NCBI RefSeq assembly: GCF_963678635.1 | Contig: NC_087062.1 | Location: 2,854,001 to 2,918,000 of the forward strand | Source of the DNA: Symsagittifera roscoffensis | Taxonomy: Eukaryota; Xenacoelomorpha; Acoela; Convolutidae | Direction: 5' to 3' | Length of the DNA: 64,000 bases | In this document: in pieces, positions 10,340 to 22,766 of the stretch | Numbering within the stretch: position 1 is the stretch's first letter | Layout of the letters: the number at the start of each line of letters is the position of its first letter | Notes under the pieces: generated by a model | The model's database searches: none | What the model was told of the DNA's origin: nothing | The model's input: only the letters and a program-made list of their open reading frames with translations | Translations under genes and position numbers: made by a program

Positions 10340-10449
10340 ACTTCTATTAGTGTTTCATAGGTTACAAGAAGTTTTGTTAAACGGCTGTGAGGGCATATTT
10401 AGTCAATTTTAATTTAAAGAAATCCAAATGTTCATTTGAATTTTTCCCT

Positions 10450-10460
10450 AGAGGGGGAAA
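10450..10460 (+). promoter_or_regulatory. Polypurine tract
   Basis: AGAGGGGGAAA lies immediately before the TG of the 3' LTR, as expected for the plus-strand primer of an LTR retrotransposon. Confidence 0.85.
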
Positions 10461-10757
10461 TGTGGTGTGGCGTAGTTTAACAGTATTGTTATGACGTCAT
10501 TATTGTATTACTTCTGTGCTAGTTATTCGTGCTAAACTCGCCTATTGGTTATCAAGGTCGCTGTTAACCCTTTCTCTATTTATCATCAAGTGCTCTCACT
10601 CACTCTGTCTCAATTTATGAAAGATTTAAGTTGACCTTTAGAATTCTGTCATGACATTATCTATATAACTTGCATTATCTATATTATTTACATTCTTGTT
10701 TATTATTAAACAAGGAGAATTGAGTCTTGTTTAACTAGTATTCTTCAAGAAATCACA
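10461..10757 (+). repeat. 3' LTR
   Basis: Begins TGTGGTG after the polypurine tract and ends AATCACA, giving the TG...CA ends of an LTR. It aligns with 3631-3899 over most of its length. Its first 40 bp, which include a CRE-like palindrome, are missing or different in the 5' LTR; the TATA-containing stretch of the 5' LTR is missing here. Confidence 0.9.
10491..10500 (+). promoter_or_regulatory. CRE/ATF-like palindrome in 3' LTR
   Basis: ATGACGTCAT is a perfect 10-bp palindrome containing TGACGTCA, the site of CREB/ATF bZIP factors. It lies in the first 40 bp of the 3' LTR and is absent from the 5' LTR. Binding is inferred from the motif alone. Confidence 0.4.
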
Positions 10758-10892
10758 CTTGCAATGCCAGGAGATTGAGTATACGATACGAATATTTCAA
10801 GATGAACGCTTTACCGCTATTGCTCAAATTGTGATCAGAACGTAACCAGAGCAGCCTGTTTTGTCCAGGTAGTTCAGAAAATTCGAAAAAAA

Positions 10893-11141
10893 TAATGGTG
10901 TATTTTTGGCTTATGGACTCCAAAATTTTTCTTCAGGCGCCGCCTTCGGCGCCAATATATACTAATTTTGAGGGGGGAGCGCGCGCCAAAAAAACGCAAT
11001 TTTTTTGGTCAAAAGTTTCCAGAAAGTGCCTAAAAATGCTTTTTTCCTGTTTTTTCAAAATCACTTACAAATGTCGACAATTTTTGATAATTTTTTGAAA
11101 ATCCACCGCCCCTCGAGAAAATCCTAGATCAACCCCCTATC
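10893..11141 (-). mobile_element. hAT-like MITE, truncated copy
   Basis: Reverse-oriented copy of the element best seen at 55696-56073. Shared blocks include GGCGCCAATATATACTAATT (10949-10968), the GCGCGCGCC block near 10980, TTTTTTGGTCAAAAG and CCCCTCGAGAAAATCCTAGA near 11109-11129. Its 5' terminus is at the right end; the 3' terminal part is missing on the left. Confidence 0.75.
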
Positions 11142-13994
11142 CGAGAGACAAAACTCTCTCTCACTTTCAGTGGTCGGAGCGAGCTATTGTTCAATTTTTC
11201 GTTGCCCTTAACTTCCTTAACGTTTTTTTTTAAATCAGTATTCTGACCCAAAAGCATTCGCAATGTTAAGGAAGTTTTATCGGTCAGCCAAACTTGCGCA
11301 ATATTGCATGACTTTTGGGAAGAAAACTGAAGACAAAATTGTTAAAATGTTTGTTTTCAATATATAAAATCATATATTGTTCTGCGATATTGTCTTGTTT
11401 TCAATTGAAAAAATTGATTTTCTGTCTCAAAGAGAAACAGCTTTGTATATAAGGACGGTGTTTGTGTGTGTTGGCTGAGACTGCGCTTTCACGCGTGATA
11501 TTTGACTGAACCTGCTTTGTATCTTGAAAGCACCTCTCGTACCAGTGGAACAGATTTTCTTTTGACGAGCTCAGGTGGAGGCAACTTTTGTTTCCACAAT
11601 TTGATCCTAATTTATGTTCACAAAAGCTTCATTTTTTCCTCTTTTCTTATTTTTCTAATTTCTGCCTGCATTCATATTACTTCTATTCTTTCTCCATCAA
11701 TTCTTTCTTAGTTCTTTATTCGGGATTCTTTTGAATTGTTGAATTGATGAATTGATGTTGTTGAATTGAATTGATCTTTGATTCACTACGAGAATAATAG
11801 TCCTAGTCAGTTTGTCATCACCATCATAGCCCCTGCCTGCTCTACATTGTTACTGCTACCGTTGCTATTCCGTCTCAATCTCGTTTTATTTTAGAAAAAC
11901 AAAAAACTATATATTCTTCGAACAAAAACGAACCAAAACAATCACCTGAAAAGATTGCTACTTATGAAAAGATCAGATTGTGCCAAAATTCAAAAAACTA
12001 TAGAAAAAAACTACTGTGATCAGAGCTCTATAGAAATAAGACATAATTATAATCTCGAAATTTGAACAATCGTTTTGTGCGCAAAATGCAATTGATGTTG
12101 ATGATGATTATGATGCGTATTCATCGTTTTTGAATGGCGCAAAAAGCATTCACTGAATTATGTCTTTGTTCGTTACTGCGTCTCAACGTGAATGGGATAT
12201 TGTCACTGTGGCAACCCCTCCCCCCACTCTTTTGCCCCTTCATCTAACCCCCCTCTCCGAATCAATTCAGACGAACAATGCGACTCAAAGACCCCCTTTG
12301 TTGTCATTTGTTCCACATTCAGAGATCGAACTCGAATAGTTGCCAATTGATCTCCTTCTCCTTTTCCGATCCATTCCCTCATCCTTCATTCATTATTTGC
12401 ATTCTTAGCATTCTCTCTCCATTTTGTACTAACCCAAAGGTTAATAACAATCTCCAAAATATTAAAAACTGAAAATCCCAATTAGGGCACGAACGAAAAA
12501 GGGTATGCTTATCTCGCATGGTTGCCGAGACTAAAACTTGATGCTATTTTTTTTTAGTTATCGACTCTTCGTTTTAACAGCCACAATCAATCAGTATTTT
12601 TCCCCAATTACTGGCCATTTTATCATTTTATTCGGCTAACAGGAAACTTAAAAAGTTAGAATTCTTACAAACGTCCTTTTTGGAAATGGAAAGCGCAGCA
12701 GGTCAGTTTTACAATTTGTTTCGTAATTGTAATAAATGCCTAAAAACTCCCTCCCAGAGCAAAAATCTGATTGTTCTGAATAAACGCTGAACAGTTATAT
12801 TATTATTTCTCATAACGATTTGTATTTTGATTTGAGACCAAATTTTTTATTTTAGTTGGAGATAATCTAGTTATATGAATGCAACATTTCCGATTTTAAA
12901 TTCTACTGAGAAAATGGAACTTTTTTTGTAAGGATTTTCGAAGAACATGACCGAATATTCATGTCTGGGTTTTTTATACAGCCAATATTGAGTTTTTTTG
13001 TTAATATTTGACATAATTCGTAAATAATGTCTGAAAAGTATCTACATGCCCTGAAATCAAAAATCGAAAAGTATTTAACCTATTACTTCTTTCCAAATTG
13101 ATGATAAAAAATTTTAAAAAATTTTTTTAAAAAAAATTTAAAAATTGTCAATTTGTCTAGTTGAAGATAATCAACCAGCGATATTTTTAGCAGGAAGCGG
13201 AAAAGTCGCTTATTTTTTTAAATTTTTTTTTCATTTTTTTGCTCTTAATTCAATAAAAAAATTTGCGTTAATTTGTCCGAAAAACTGCAAAACATTTTAA
13301 AAAGAACCTTAAACTGAAGTTTAAGATAAAAAATTCGGCCAAATTCGTTTATGCGCGGATAAAGTAAAGTTGAAACCTTCTTTCAGTATTTTGAAGCAAA
13401 ATCTGCGTGATTTTCTGAAAATACAGACAGAAAACATGCATATGTGTTGGTTTATGCGTTTATAGAACAAAACTTGAAAGTTTTCATTTCACTTTTTGCC
13501 GCCAAAAAAAATAAATTTTTGATTCACAGAAAATTGTATTCGTTAAATAAAAACAAGATAAAAAGTTTTCAGTATCTAACAGCTCGTCTTTTTGGTTCAA
13601 ATATTTTTAAAACAAAAGCGACAGAAATTTTTTGCTCAGTGTTTTTTTCACCAGACATTTTTTGGCTTTCTACATACGGTTTTGAATACAATTTTCGAGG
13701 CGTGTTGTTCTGGAACAGCTTTGACAGATTGATGCCTTGATGTCAAAGTTCAAAAAGCGATTTAGATGCGTCAATTTTTCATAACGTTTTGTGGCTTAAA
13801 ATGCCAATTTGGTCAATTGGTAAAATTAAATTTGACAAAATCGCTGTTTATGCGTAATGTCATTGACGAATCACTTTGCCTGAAAAATTAACTAAATTGA
13901 AAAATGGATAGCTAATTGATCCACGGATTGCGTTAATATATGCAGACAAAATTCATAGCTTTTATTCAACATTTTTTTTTTTGAAAAACTTACC
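11142..13994. other. Non-coding AT-rich stretch
   Basis: No recognisable gene. Pyrimidine-rich patches occur at 11620-11720 and 12220-12430. A simple GATGTTGATGATGATTATGA run lies near 12090. The ORF at 13444-13740 (98 codons) is AT-driven in composition and unlike any family I know. Confidence 0.5.
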
Positions 13995-14862
13995 ATTGAT
14001 ATACCAAAACCTATCCTAAACGCATTAACCGTTGATATACCAAACCTATCCTAAACGCATTAACCGTTGATATACCAAACCTATCCTAAACGCATTAACC
14101 GTTGATATACCAAACCTATCCTAAACGCATTAACCGTTGATATACCAAACCTATCCTAAACGCATTAACCGTTGATATACCAAACCTATCCTAAACGCAT
14201 TAACCGTTGATATACCAAACCTATCCTAAACGCATTAACCGTTGATATACCAAACCTATCCTAAACGCATTAACCGTTGATATACCAAACCTATCCTAAA
14301 CGCATTAACCGTTGATATACCAAACCTATCCTAAACGCATTAACCGTTGATATACCAAACCTATCCTAAACGCATTAACCGTTGATATACCAAACCTATC
14401 CTAAACGCATTAACCGTTGATATACCAAACCTATCCTAAACGCATTAACCGTTGATATACCAAACCTATCCTAAACGCATTAACCGTTGATATACCAAAC
14501 CTATCCTAAACGCATTAACCGTTGATATACCAAACCTATCCTAAACGCATTAACCGTTGATATACCAAACCTATCCTAAACGCATTAACCGTTGATATAC
14601 CAAACCTATCCTAAACGCATTAACCGTTGATATACCAAACCTATCCTAAACGCATTAACCGTTGATATACCAAACCTATCCTAAACGCATTAACCGTTGA
14701 TATACCAAACCTATCCTAAACGCATTAACCGTTGATATACCAAACCTATCCTAAACGCATTAACCGTTGATATACCAAACCTATCCTAAACGCATTAACC
14801 GTTGATATACCAAACCTATCCTAAACGCATTAACCGTTGATATACCAAACCTATCCTAAACG
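13995..14862 (+). repeat. 35-bp minisatellite, about 25 units
   Basis: The unit begins GTTGATATACCAAACCTATC and ends CTAAACGCATTAACC. The first unit (13995-14030) is a 36-bp variant with ATTG and one extra A. From 14031, twenty-three 35-bp units follow with no difference that I can see, then a 27-bp partial unit ends at 14862. There are no spacers and no open reading of interest. The lack of divergence points to recent expansion or ongoing homogenisation. Confidence 0.97.
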
Positions 14863-17800
14863 ATAGCCAGCAATTACGACAAAAACACTCAAGGTTTTCA
14901 GAGGCATGAGTTTTTTTTCGTCAAATAAGATTTTAAAAAATGTTTGGGAGATAATTTCTTAATATTGCCGTTTGCAAATTTTTGTCATTGTTTTGCTCAT
15001 AGTGAATTCTGTGACATCCTGAGTAGTAAACATAAACTCTGAATAACTAAACTTTGCAAATTTTTCATGCTAATTATTAGAAGACTGATTGATTTTGTCT
15101 CCCACTTATACCTAACATCATCCCGTGCTTCAGTAGAAAAAAATGAAAATTTTGAAGAAACTGTTTGCAATTGTTCCTATTACTTGCACAGCATATTGCT
15201 TATTACATTTTTGTTTACATGAAAGAATATATCTTACCTTAAAATGTTTAACGAGAAAATCCTAGGCAGTTAAGATACCAATTCAAAAGATACCTTGTTC
15301 GAAAATCGCCCTCAACAAAAGATACCATAACAAAACAACAAAGAAAAAATCAAAGAAGTGGAAACAGAGGCAGTGAATCGATCAAAGCAAAACACAAAAC
15401 GTCGGTTACAATCAGAGAAACGACAAAATTTTTGCTGCAAAAACTTCGAACAAAATAGGCCTTGCTTAAGCCTTGGCTTCAAATTGAATCTCATAGACAA
15501 AAAGTTGATCTAGCAAATTCACTTCAAAGACAAAAAGGTAGAATTTTAAAAATATATAATAAGGTGATTGAGTAAATGAATGGAATTTTAACAAAGTGTT
15601 AGAGTCGTTGTATGAACTACTTATCTGCTGAAGCTTTTCATTCATTTTACAGTAGTTTTCCAGATAAGATTATCATACCGCTGAAGATTATGTTTTTTTT
15701 TATTAACGGAGTCCAGTAAATTTTTCTCACGAAAGGTATAAAATGAAAGATGGCTGCCGTAAAGTAAAATGATAAAACCAAGATATCACTCCTTAGCTGC
15801 GTTTTGGGTTCGAGCTAAACAACATACAGCATTTTGATTTTAGTTCCATAGTAAAATACGAAAAACTGTTTTTTGTCCAATTTTATCCCTTTTTCTGTAC
15901 TTTTCTCTGGAAACCAACCGTTAGCTTGTTTGTTTTTTTTCGAGATTTTTTTTCTGATACACCCAGCTTGGTTGCCAGTCTGCATATTTTGTCAATTAAA
16001 AATTGAAATAGGTTTCCACGTTTGATTCCGATACAAAAAACGGCAGGAATCATACTCAGCGCTAAGACTGGCTTGCTGTTTGACTCGGAAGTCTTTATCT
16101 GGCGCAGTTTGAACATTTATTGCATATATTTTTTTACAGAGGTGAATGTAATATCCCTTAATGTCACTTTGATGATTAGATGCAAAAGCATTCAACGCTT
16201 CAATTTAAGAGTCGACCAAATTTTTTTCCGGGGGTTGCGTCATGGACAAGCAAATTGAGTATCTGTAATATGCTGATTAGCGCTTTTTGCTGAGCACACA
16301 TCAGATGCAATGTAGATAAAACCCGCAACAATGCATGTGTATAGTGTAGAGCTGGTAAAACTGACTTGGACACAATTCGAAAATACCGTCTACAAACCAG
16401 GTTGTGTTGTATGGATTGAGCGGCATTGAAGTGCGCCTCATCAACAAAATCAAAATGCATTCCGTATTTTGTTTTCCGCTATCGAAAACTCAAGTTTGCT
16501 TTAAACAATCCGGTGATTCGAAATGACAGCCATCTGTGGCAATGGTGGGCTGAGATGTCGTTAGTTTTTAAACTGTTTGGAATCCGCGTTATCGCCGACC
16601 GTGATGGCAATATACTGCACCAGTTCTTATTTAACTGAGATGATATGACTGTTTACCGGATTTAATTGATTCCTGACTCTCTTACTCATTTGCTGAACTA
16701 ATATTGTCGAGCTTCTGGGCGTTATGCATCGCTAATTTTATGACTATGCTTGTTGAGGTTTGCGATTGAATAGCCCCAAAATGTGATTAAGGTTTTTGGG
16801 CCCTGACATGATCTTCATTTGCTGCAGCTATGTGTGCTGTTGTTTTTGCATTGCATTTTTTTGAAATTCATGGAGAAAAATATAGGTTTTTTTGTGAGAT
16901 TCCTCGAATAAAAGAAGTCGTATTTGACTATCCAATGAGTTATAAAGTCAAACAAATCTCATGAGAAGTGAGATACTGAACGCAGATTGAATACATTTTT
17001 ATTGGAGCTGTTCTAATTCAATACTATATTAATTCATGTTTAAATTAAACACATGCTATGCTGGCACTATATTAACCTAAAAGTTAACATAATGTCATAA
17101 TACAAGTCCTATTTAAATTTGGTTATCTCAGAATTGCGGTTTTCATTAATAACGTGAATTTAATTGAGATAACATTTTTCTAGAATCACTTATGGTTACA
17201 CTTTGATCATGTTTTTTTTTCATAATTCATGGGATCTTTTCAATTGCGATCAACCATTAGAGTTTTAAAACTACAATTCTTGCTCAAAATCCTCAGTCGT
17301 TAATTTCAATTCTATGAACTTTTGATTGCGCTGTTGATTTAAAAACTACCTAATTTAACAATTCTGACCCTTCTAAATGCCATCTGTGACTATTGCCGGC
17401 CACGATTGATTGACTTGTAAGCTCTCGACCTGTAAAAGTTTGTATCTGGCGCTGATGTTTAATAACCCATGTTGAGGTCCGAGATCTATGTCGCGATTTT
17501 GGAACTGGTGCTGCTGTCAAAGCCAAATCCACATTGCATATTCGAGATCAGAATTCAAGTCACTAATGTCTGATCATAGAGTCGCGAAAGTCTGAATATA
17601 AAACAAGAATGAAGTATCGATGAATCACAATAAACTATTGACTCATTTCTGAACATCTGAAAGAAATGTGAACACTATCTCAAACAAACTTCGGAATGAA
17701 ATTTAAATTAAAAAGAAATAATGCAGCAATAAGATTTTGTTTTTGAAACCCGAAAAAAATGCAAACGACTCGATAAACGGGTTTAAGTGTTCAGCAGTAT

Positions 17801-20773
17801 CAGACTCATTTTGTTTTGCTCTTGAGAATTTCAGATTCTGTCAGTTTCAGTGTTATGAAAATTGATTTGTTGCATTAGCTTTCAGTTAGTTCCAAAAATG
17901 CTCAAATTTGACGTGTTCTGCAACATAATAATCATGTTTTATAATAAAAAACTTAGATTCATGTTTTCTCATTTAAAATTCAGCAAAAAAAATCTTGAGA
18001 AACTTGGAGGAAAATAACGAAGAACCTTTTCTCAAAAACTGAAAGCTGGTTTGAAAGTATTTGATTAAATAATATTTTTGGTGATAAAATACAAGAACGC
18101 ACCTCTAACTTAACTATTTAATAAGTTTAACTTTTAGATTTTCTCAAATTTGATCCCACTCAATCCCATGCACTGAAGTGATGCGACATCAAAAAAAGTT
18201 CAAATTTTTATCTAAACAAGAAAACGTTAAGAGCTTGAGAACACTACACTCATTTTTTTTTTCGGTCGGCTGGAAAACGGAAACTGGAATTTTTCAAATT
18301 ATGTACAATTATAAAAAGGGCTATTGCCTCATTTACTGGAATCTTCTCAATCTCTCAAATGAAATACAGAATTTCAAATTTTATTTAAGCATCCGGGGTT
18401 GAAGTCCCACCGTTATTTATTGCTTTTTCTGTAGTATCTCGTTAATCACTTTTTTCTGGCGCTGATTCAAGTATAGTTCAAAGTTTTTGCAACGCTAAAC
18501 TTGCGATATATCACTGCTATTTCAGTAATGAACCCGTAGAATCTCCAACTGAAGCTACAACTTCAGAACTTTTTTCGAAAACAATTTATTCTGAACTCAT
18601 TAAAAATAGTTAAAACCTAGCCAAATTAGCAAAAGCCCATCAAAAATATTTTACTTTTGTGGCTTGGAAACATCAATATTTCATCGATTCAAATAGCAGT
18701 TTTTTCAATTTTTCTATCGCTGATTTTCAAAGTAACTCAACCTCGGATTCTTTAACACATCATCATATAGCTGAGAGTGGGATTTAGTCAGCCGAAAAAG
18801 AACTTACAAACTATAATAAACTCATATAGCACTCGGTGAATTTTGGTGCTTAAATGATGTGAATTTTTTCAATGAGCATTTTTCTGATTTCTGGAGATGA
18901 TTTCAAAATAAATCATGAACCTTGCAAACTTAATTCTATTTGCTTAAGAAACAGAAATGAAAGTGCAATAACAAAACTTTTCTATAATTTTATAAAATGT
19001 TTCTAAAAATGTTTAGAGGGTGAAACCAATTGGCAGTGATTGAAAACATTTTCGTAGACTGTACCAATTTTGCGAAACAATTATCGACATGTTTTCAAAA
19101 AACTTTTTGACTATCAAGATATATATCTATGTTATTTCGACAATTTTGGACACTTCATGCTCTCGAAAATGAAAAAGAACCAGATACTGAATCTCTGGAT
19201 ATTTTTGGTTCAAAAACAACATTAGATTCTGAAATATCAATTATTATTGACGAATTAACTTTTTTTAAACATTAAGCAACATAGCATCATTGTTTTTTAC
19301 GATTCAAAACGTAGTTTATTTTAAGCGCATGGAAAACAGATTTTTTTTTAAAACAAACTCGGTCTTTTTGTTGCACGAGCGCGAGTGCATGACATCTCTT
19401 TAAGGTTAAAATTTTTAAAGCAACTAGTTCATTTAGAAAAGAATAAACTATTTTCACCGTCCAAAGAATGTTTTTTTTTACAAAAACAACAAAAATTACT
19501 AACAAAAGAAAAATTCGGTTACTTTTAGGTTATTTAATTCGGCTGACTGTAAATGCATTTTATTCCCACAAGTTTTTTCTCATTATCGATTATGAATTTG
19601 TTTATTTTGAGCAAACAATGGGAGAGAACATGCTTGTTGAAGGAAAAATTAGCTTTCATTTAAGCCGTGAAAACTCAGTTTAAAAGTCGGAACCATTGAA
19701 AGTGCTTGAATATCTTTTGGATTTCAAAAAAGGTTGTTTTATTCATTTTTAAAATATATGCTTGAATTCGAAGCTTTTCTTCAGATCCTCTCATCACACC
19801 ACGAAAAAAAAACAATACATGTTTAAAAAACAATTTTTTTTGTAGGTTTTTTGGTTTTCTTTGGATTTTTCTGTGCTCATTGCAACTGGCTATCCCTTTA
19901 TGACTTATGCAGTTGTCTTATTTATAAATTTACTACTTTGTTCTTATACTAAGTTTTGCTCGTAAGTCTATCCGATTTGATCCTTACGTGTCCCAGCTAT
20001 CGAATTGATGAGCAAATGATGAATAGTCGGTTCATTATGTAGCAAATGAATGAGAAACCGGCAAAAAAAATGAAACGTTTTTTTATACTAAATTCATCGG
20101 CTGTAATGCTATTGAAACTGCATATATACATCAAAAAAACTCATATAAAAACGATATTGAAACTTTTTCAGAATTTTTTTATCAGTTTACAAAACTAGAT
20201 TATCTTAGGAAAATCAATTTTATTAGCGTGAAAAACTGAATTAATATTAGAATTTCTTATATTGAACATATGTTACTCGATCGCTAATCTCGCTTGAAAT
20301 TGAATGGAAAGTCGAAAACTTTAAGCCATTGAACTTTTTAAAGTGAAGCTCGAATCACGACTGAAAAGTTCTCAAATTGTTCTATCACTTGACCCATTCC
20401 GTTAATTGTTAGTGGTACTTGATTTTGCGCGATAAAAAACAAAACCCCCAACCAAACGCAAAGTTAAGCCCCATTTCCAATGTACATAACAAAAATTATA
20501 GAGTCAGAATCATCAATCATGTTGAAAACGTCTTTTGTTGTGGATTTTTTGGGCCAAACAAACCATCGATGGCTTGCTCTAGCAGAACCGAGTTTTGCCT
20601 GACAAGCGATTGAAAAACCTGCTAATTTTTTTTTGTTATTCTCGCATTTTTTTTTCGATCGCTTTTTTGTATACGGGAAAGCCCTATGGCTTAAATTGTT
20701 TCTCCATGCAACCTCAATCTAAAAATTGATCGCAGCATTGAGTATGGTGTTATTCAAAAGACCATGTAATTGT
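14863..20773. other. Non-coding AT-rich stretch with one coding-like patch
   Basis: No gene can be supported. A patch at about 16020-16640 is less AT-rich and open in more than one frame; the plus strand 16426-16638 reads a 70-codon ORF rich in W and F, and the minus strand has a VDEAHF string at about 16433. Neither could be assigned. Another less AT-rich patch lies at 17350-17560. The rest is A/T-run-rich sequence with short spurious ORFs. Confidence 0.4.
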
Positions 20774-21867
20774 AACAAGACTGCTCGTATCAGGGCGAAG
20801 CCCTGAATGTTCCGACTGCCTTTTAAAGTTTATGGAGCAGTAAAAACATTTAAAAAATAAATATATTAAAACAAATTGAAAAAAAAAATTCCAAAATTTG
20901 AAATTTTTAAAGAAAAACATCCCCCCCACACGCCATATAAAGTACAAAAGGATAGATTTCGCTCCTTGTAACAAATCAATTATGGCAAATAAGCTTCTTT
21001 CAACCAATTTGGAACGATTTCTAAGACGGACTAGAACTCGCTTACGCGTTAATAGCGCGAAATATATCGCGCGTTAATTGTCCCAAATTGGCCAAAACGG
21101 CAATCTCCAAACCCCCGTAACTCTACGAAAAATGATCACAGTTGAAAAATCTTTTCAAATTTAAACTCAGGACAACATTACCTTTCGAATGATATTTAAA
21201 AATTCCGTCAAAAATGGCCTGTTAAAAGTCGAAATTTGTCTGAAGAAAAAAAACCTACCCCGAGCACAAATATTCCGTTACTTTCGTATCGAAAGTCGGA
21301 ACAATAAGTTTTGCGAAAAGATATTTTCAGCTCTTTGAATTAGTATTGAAACTCGAAATGCTCGAAGACAATTTTATATCTGAGTTTGTCAATTTTTATA
21401 GTTGTTTTGACTTTCAAAGAAAGCGGAATAACAATGCTTGAGCTTTCTTTTTGTTCAGTCAATTTTCGACTTTTCAGCGAAATTTTTTCGATGGAAAATT
21501 TTTGTACCATCTGAAAAATATTGTTAACTTCAGTTATTTTTCGTAAAGTTATGGTGGTTCGAACTTGGCTTAATAGAGCGATTTGGGAGCTAACACTAAT
21601 AGAGCTAACACGCGAAACACTGCGTTCTTGAAACACGCCAAGCGTCGTATTGAACAGTTCCAAATTGAATTCAGACAAGTCAGTTGATCATGTTTTCAGT
21701 ATACGATAGACTAAATAAATCCACTTGTAATTAACATTGCGTCGGAAGAGGGATAACAAGAAAGGAAAAAACTATTTTATCAGTTTTTCAACCAAAAACT
21801 TTTCAATTAGCCTTAAATTTCTCTCGAAACATTCAGGACTTCGCCCTGATATACGAGCAGTCTTGTT
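20774..21867. mobile_element. Foldback element with long imperfect inverted arms
   Basis: The outer ends are inverted copies: 20774-20812 reads AACAAGACTGCTCGTATCAG and onward, and 21828-21867 is its reverse complement with a 2-bp insertion and a substitution or two. The inverted relation continues inward, for example 21113-21140 against 21538-21564 (CGTAACTCTACGAAAAATGA type), and AAAAGTCGAAATTTGTCTGA near 21226 against 21460-21480. Each arm is about 0.5 kb and degenerate; the centre is near 21320. No transposase is seen; a 112-codon minus ORF (21340-21678) probably reads through the arm by chance. No clear target duplication is visible. Confidence 0.75.
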
Positions 21868-22704
21868 TCTATCTCAAATTGGTCAAATTATAATTCTTTA
21901 AAATGAATGTTTATTATTCAATTCTTTATGGAAAAATGATTATCATCGATCAAAAACAAAATTTGAGTTTTCAGGAACTTTTTGCTACGGTGTTTCTTCC
22001 ATTTCTGCTCATAAGATCAACTTAAAAATATGCATTATTCAAACAATAAACCTTTTATACCAAAATGTGCTACTTATCATATTAACTAAATAATAAAAAT
22101 GAAAATTGAATTAATGAGACAAATTATATTCACCTATTATAAACGTAAAAAGTGAAATAGTTGATTATTTTTCTACGAAGTTTTATTTTTGATGATTGCA
22201 CTATTAAAGCCTGGACTTTATTAGCAATGGCATTGAGGGTTTTTTGATAAACATATTAGCTGAAGAAAATAATTGTTTTCTTTAAGAATCTTGAGTGCCA
22301 AATATCTAGCAAGACCGGAGAGCGTACCAGAAAAAAAACAATACATTTCTGGCAAAGTGTTTTAACTAGAATTCGACATTTTTAGTAACATTGCTTAAAA
22401 ACCTGTCGTAAAAGTGGTGAATTTCTTGCTGAATAGTCACAGCTCAAAAATAAAGAGAGTAGAAGGCAGGCAAATTAGACAAATTTTTGATAACCTTGAA
22501 TGTAGTTTCCGATTTAAAATTTTAAATATAATGTTGGGTATTTTTTTGTTTCAATTTATAAGTTAATTTGACAATGTTTATTGCAATTGGTTTCAAAAAC
22601 TGTATAATAATTTTGCCCGTTGTTTGTTTATCAAATTCAAAACTCAAATTGAAGATATCAATTTGTTATAATTACCATTTTAAACTAAATTACCACTTAA
22701 ATAT
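21868..22704. other. Non-coding AT-rich stretch
   Basis: Nothing recognisable beyond A/T runs. Confidence 0.5.
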
Positions 22705-22766
22705 TTTCAGACATACCGTAGGTAAAATGCCAACTGAAGCATTTTACCTACGGTATGTGTCTGAAA
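22705..22766. repeat. Near-perfect hairpin, 26-bp arms
   Basis: The left arm 22705-22730 and right arm 22739-22766 are reverse complements except for a 2-base GT insertion in the right arm; the loop is 8 nt (CAACTGAA). The arms contain ACATACCGTAGGTAAAATGC and its complement. It could be a tiny foldback transposon or, if transcribed, a stem-loop RNA. Confidence 0.85.

Larger units (their letters stand above)
3592..10757 (+). mobile_element. Full-length, decayed Ty3/gypsy LTR retrotransposon
   Basis: A complete element of about 7.2 kb: 5' LTR, tRNA primer-binding site, gag, pol with the order protease, RT, RNase H, integrase (diagnostic of Ty3/gypsy rather than Ty1/copia), a GPY/F-like tail, polypurine tract and 3' LTR. 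The LTRs share about 270 bp at roughly 95 percent identity by eye, with two indels, so the insertion is not recent. At least five frameshifts and three in-frame stops break gag-pol. The RT active site and one zinc-knuckle cysteine are also mutated, so it looks inactive. A roughly 350-residue insert containing membrane-spanning segments sits between RNase H and integrase. No separate env gene is apparent. A related element begins near the right edge of the window. Confidence 0.93.

Noticed and set aside
13995-14862. Regular 35-bp repeats resembling a CRISPR array
   Set aside because: Units are directly contiguous with no unique spacers, in a eukaryotic, transposon-rich context; this is a minisatellite.
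16200-16460. Minus ORF with VDEAHF string, suggesting a Tc1/mariner transposase
   Set aside because: Only this short string fits; the expected flanking motifs and second and third catalytic acids are absent, and the overlapping plus frame is equally open.
21340-21678. 112-codon minus ORF as a transposase in the foldback element
   Set aside because: It lies within one degenerate inverted arm, has low-complexity Ser/Lys/Ile content and no transposase motif.
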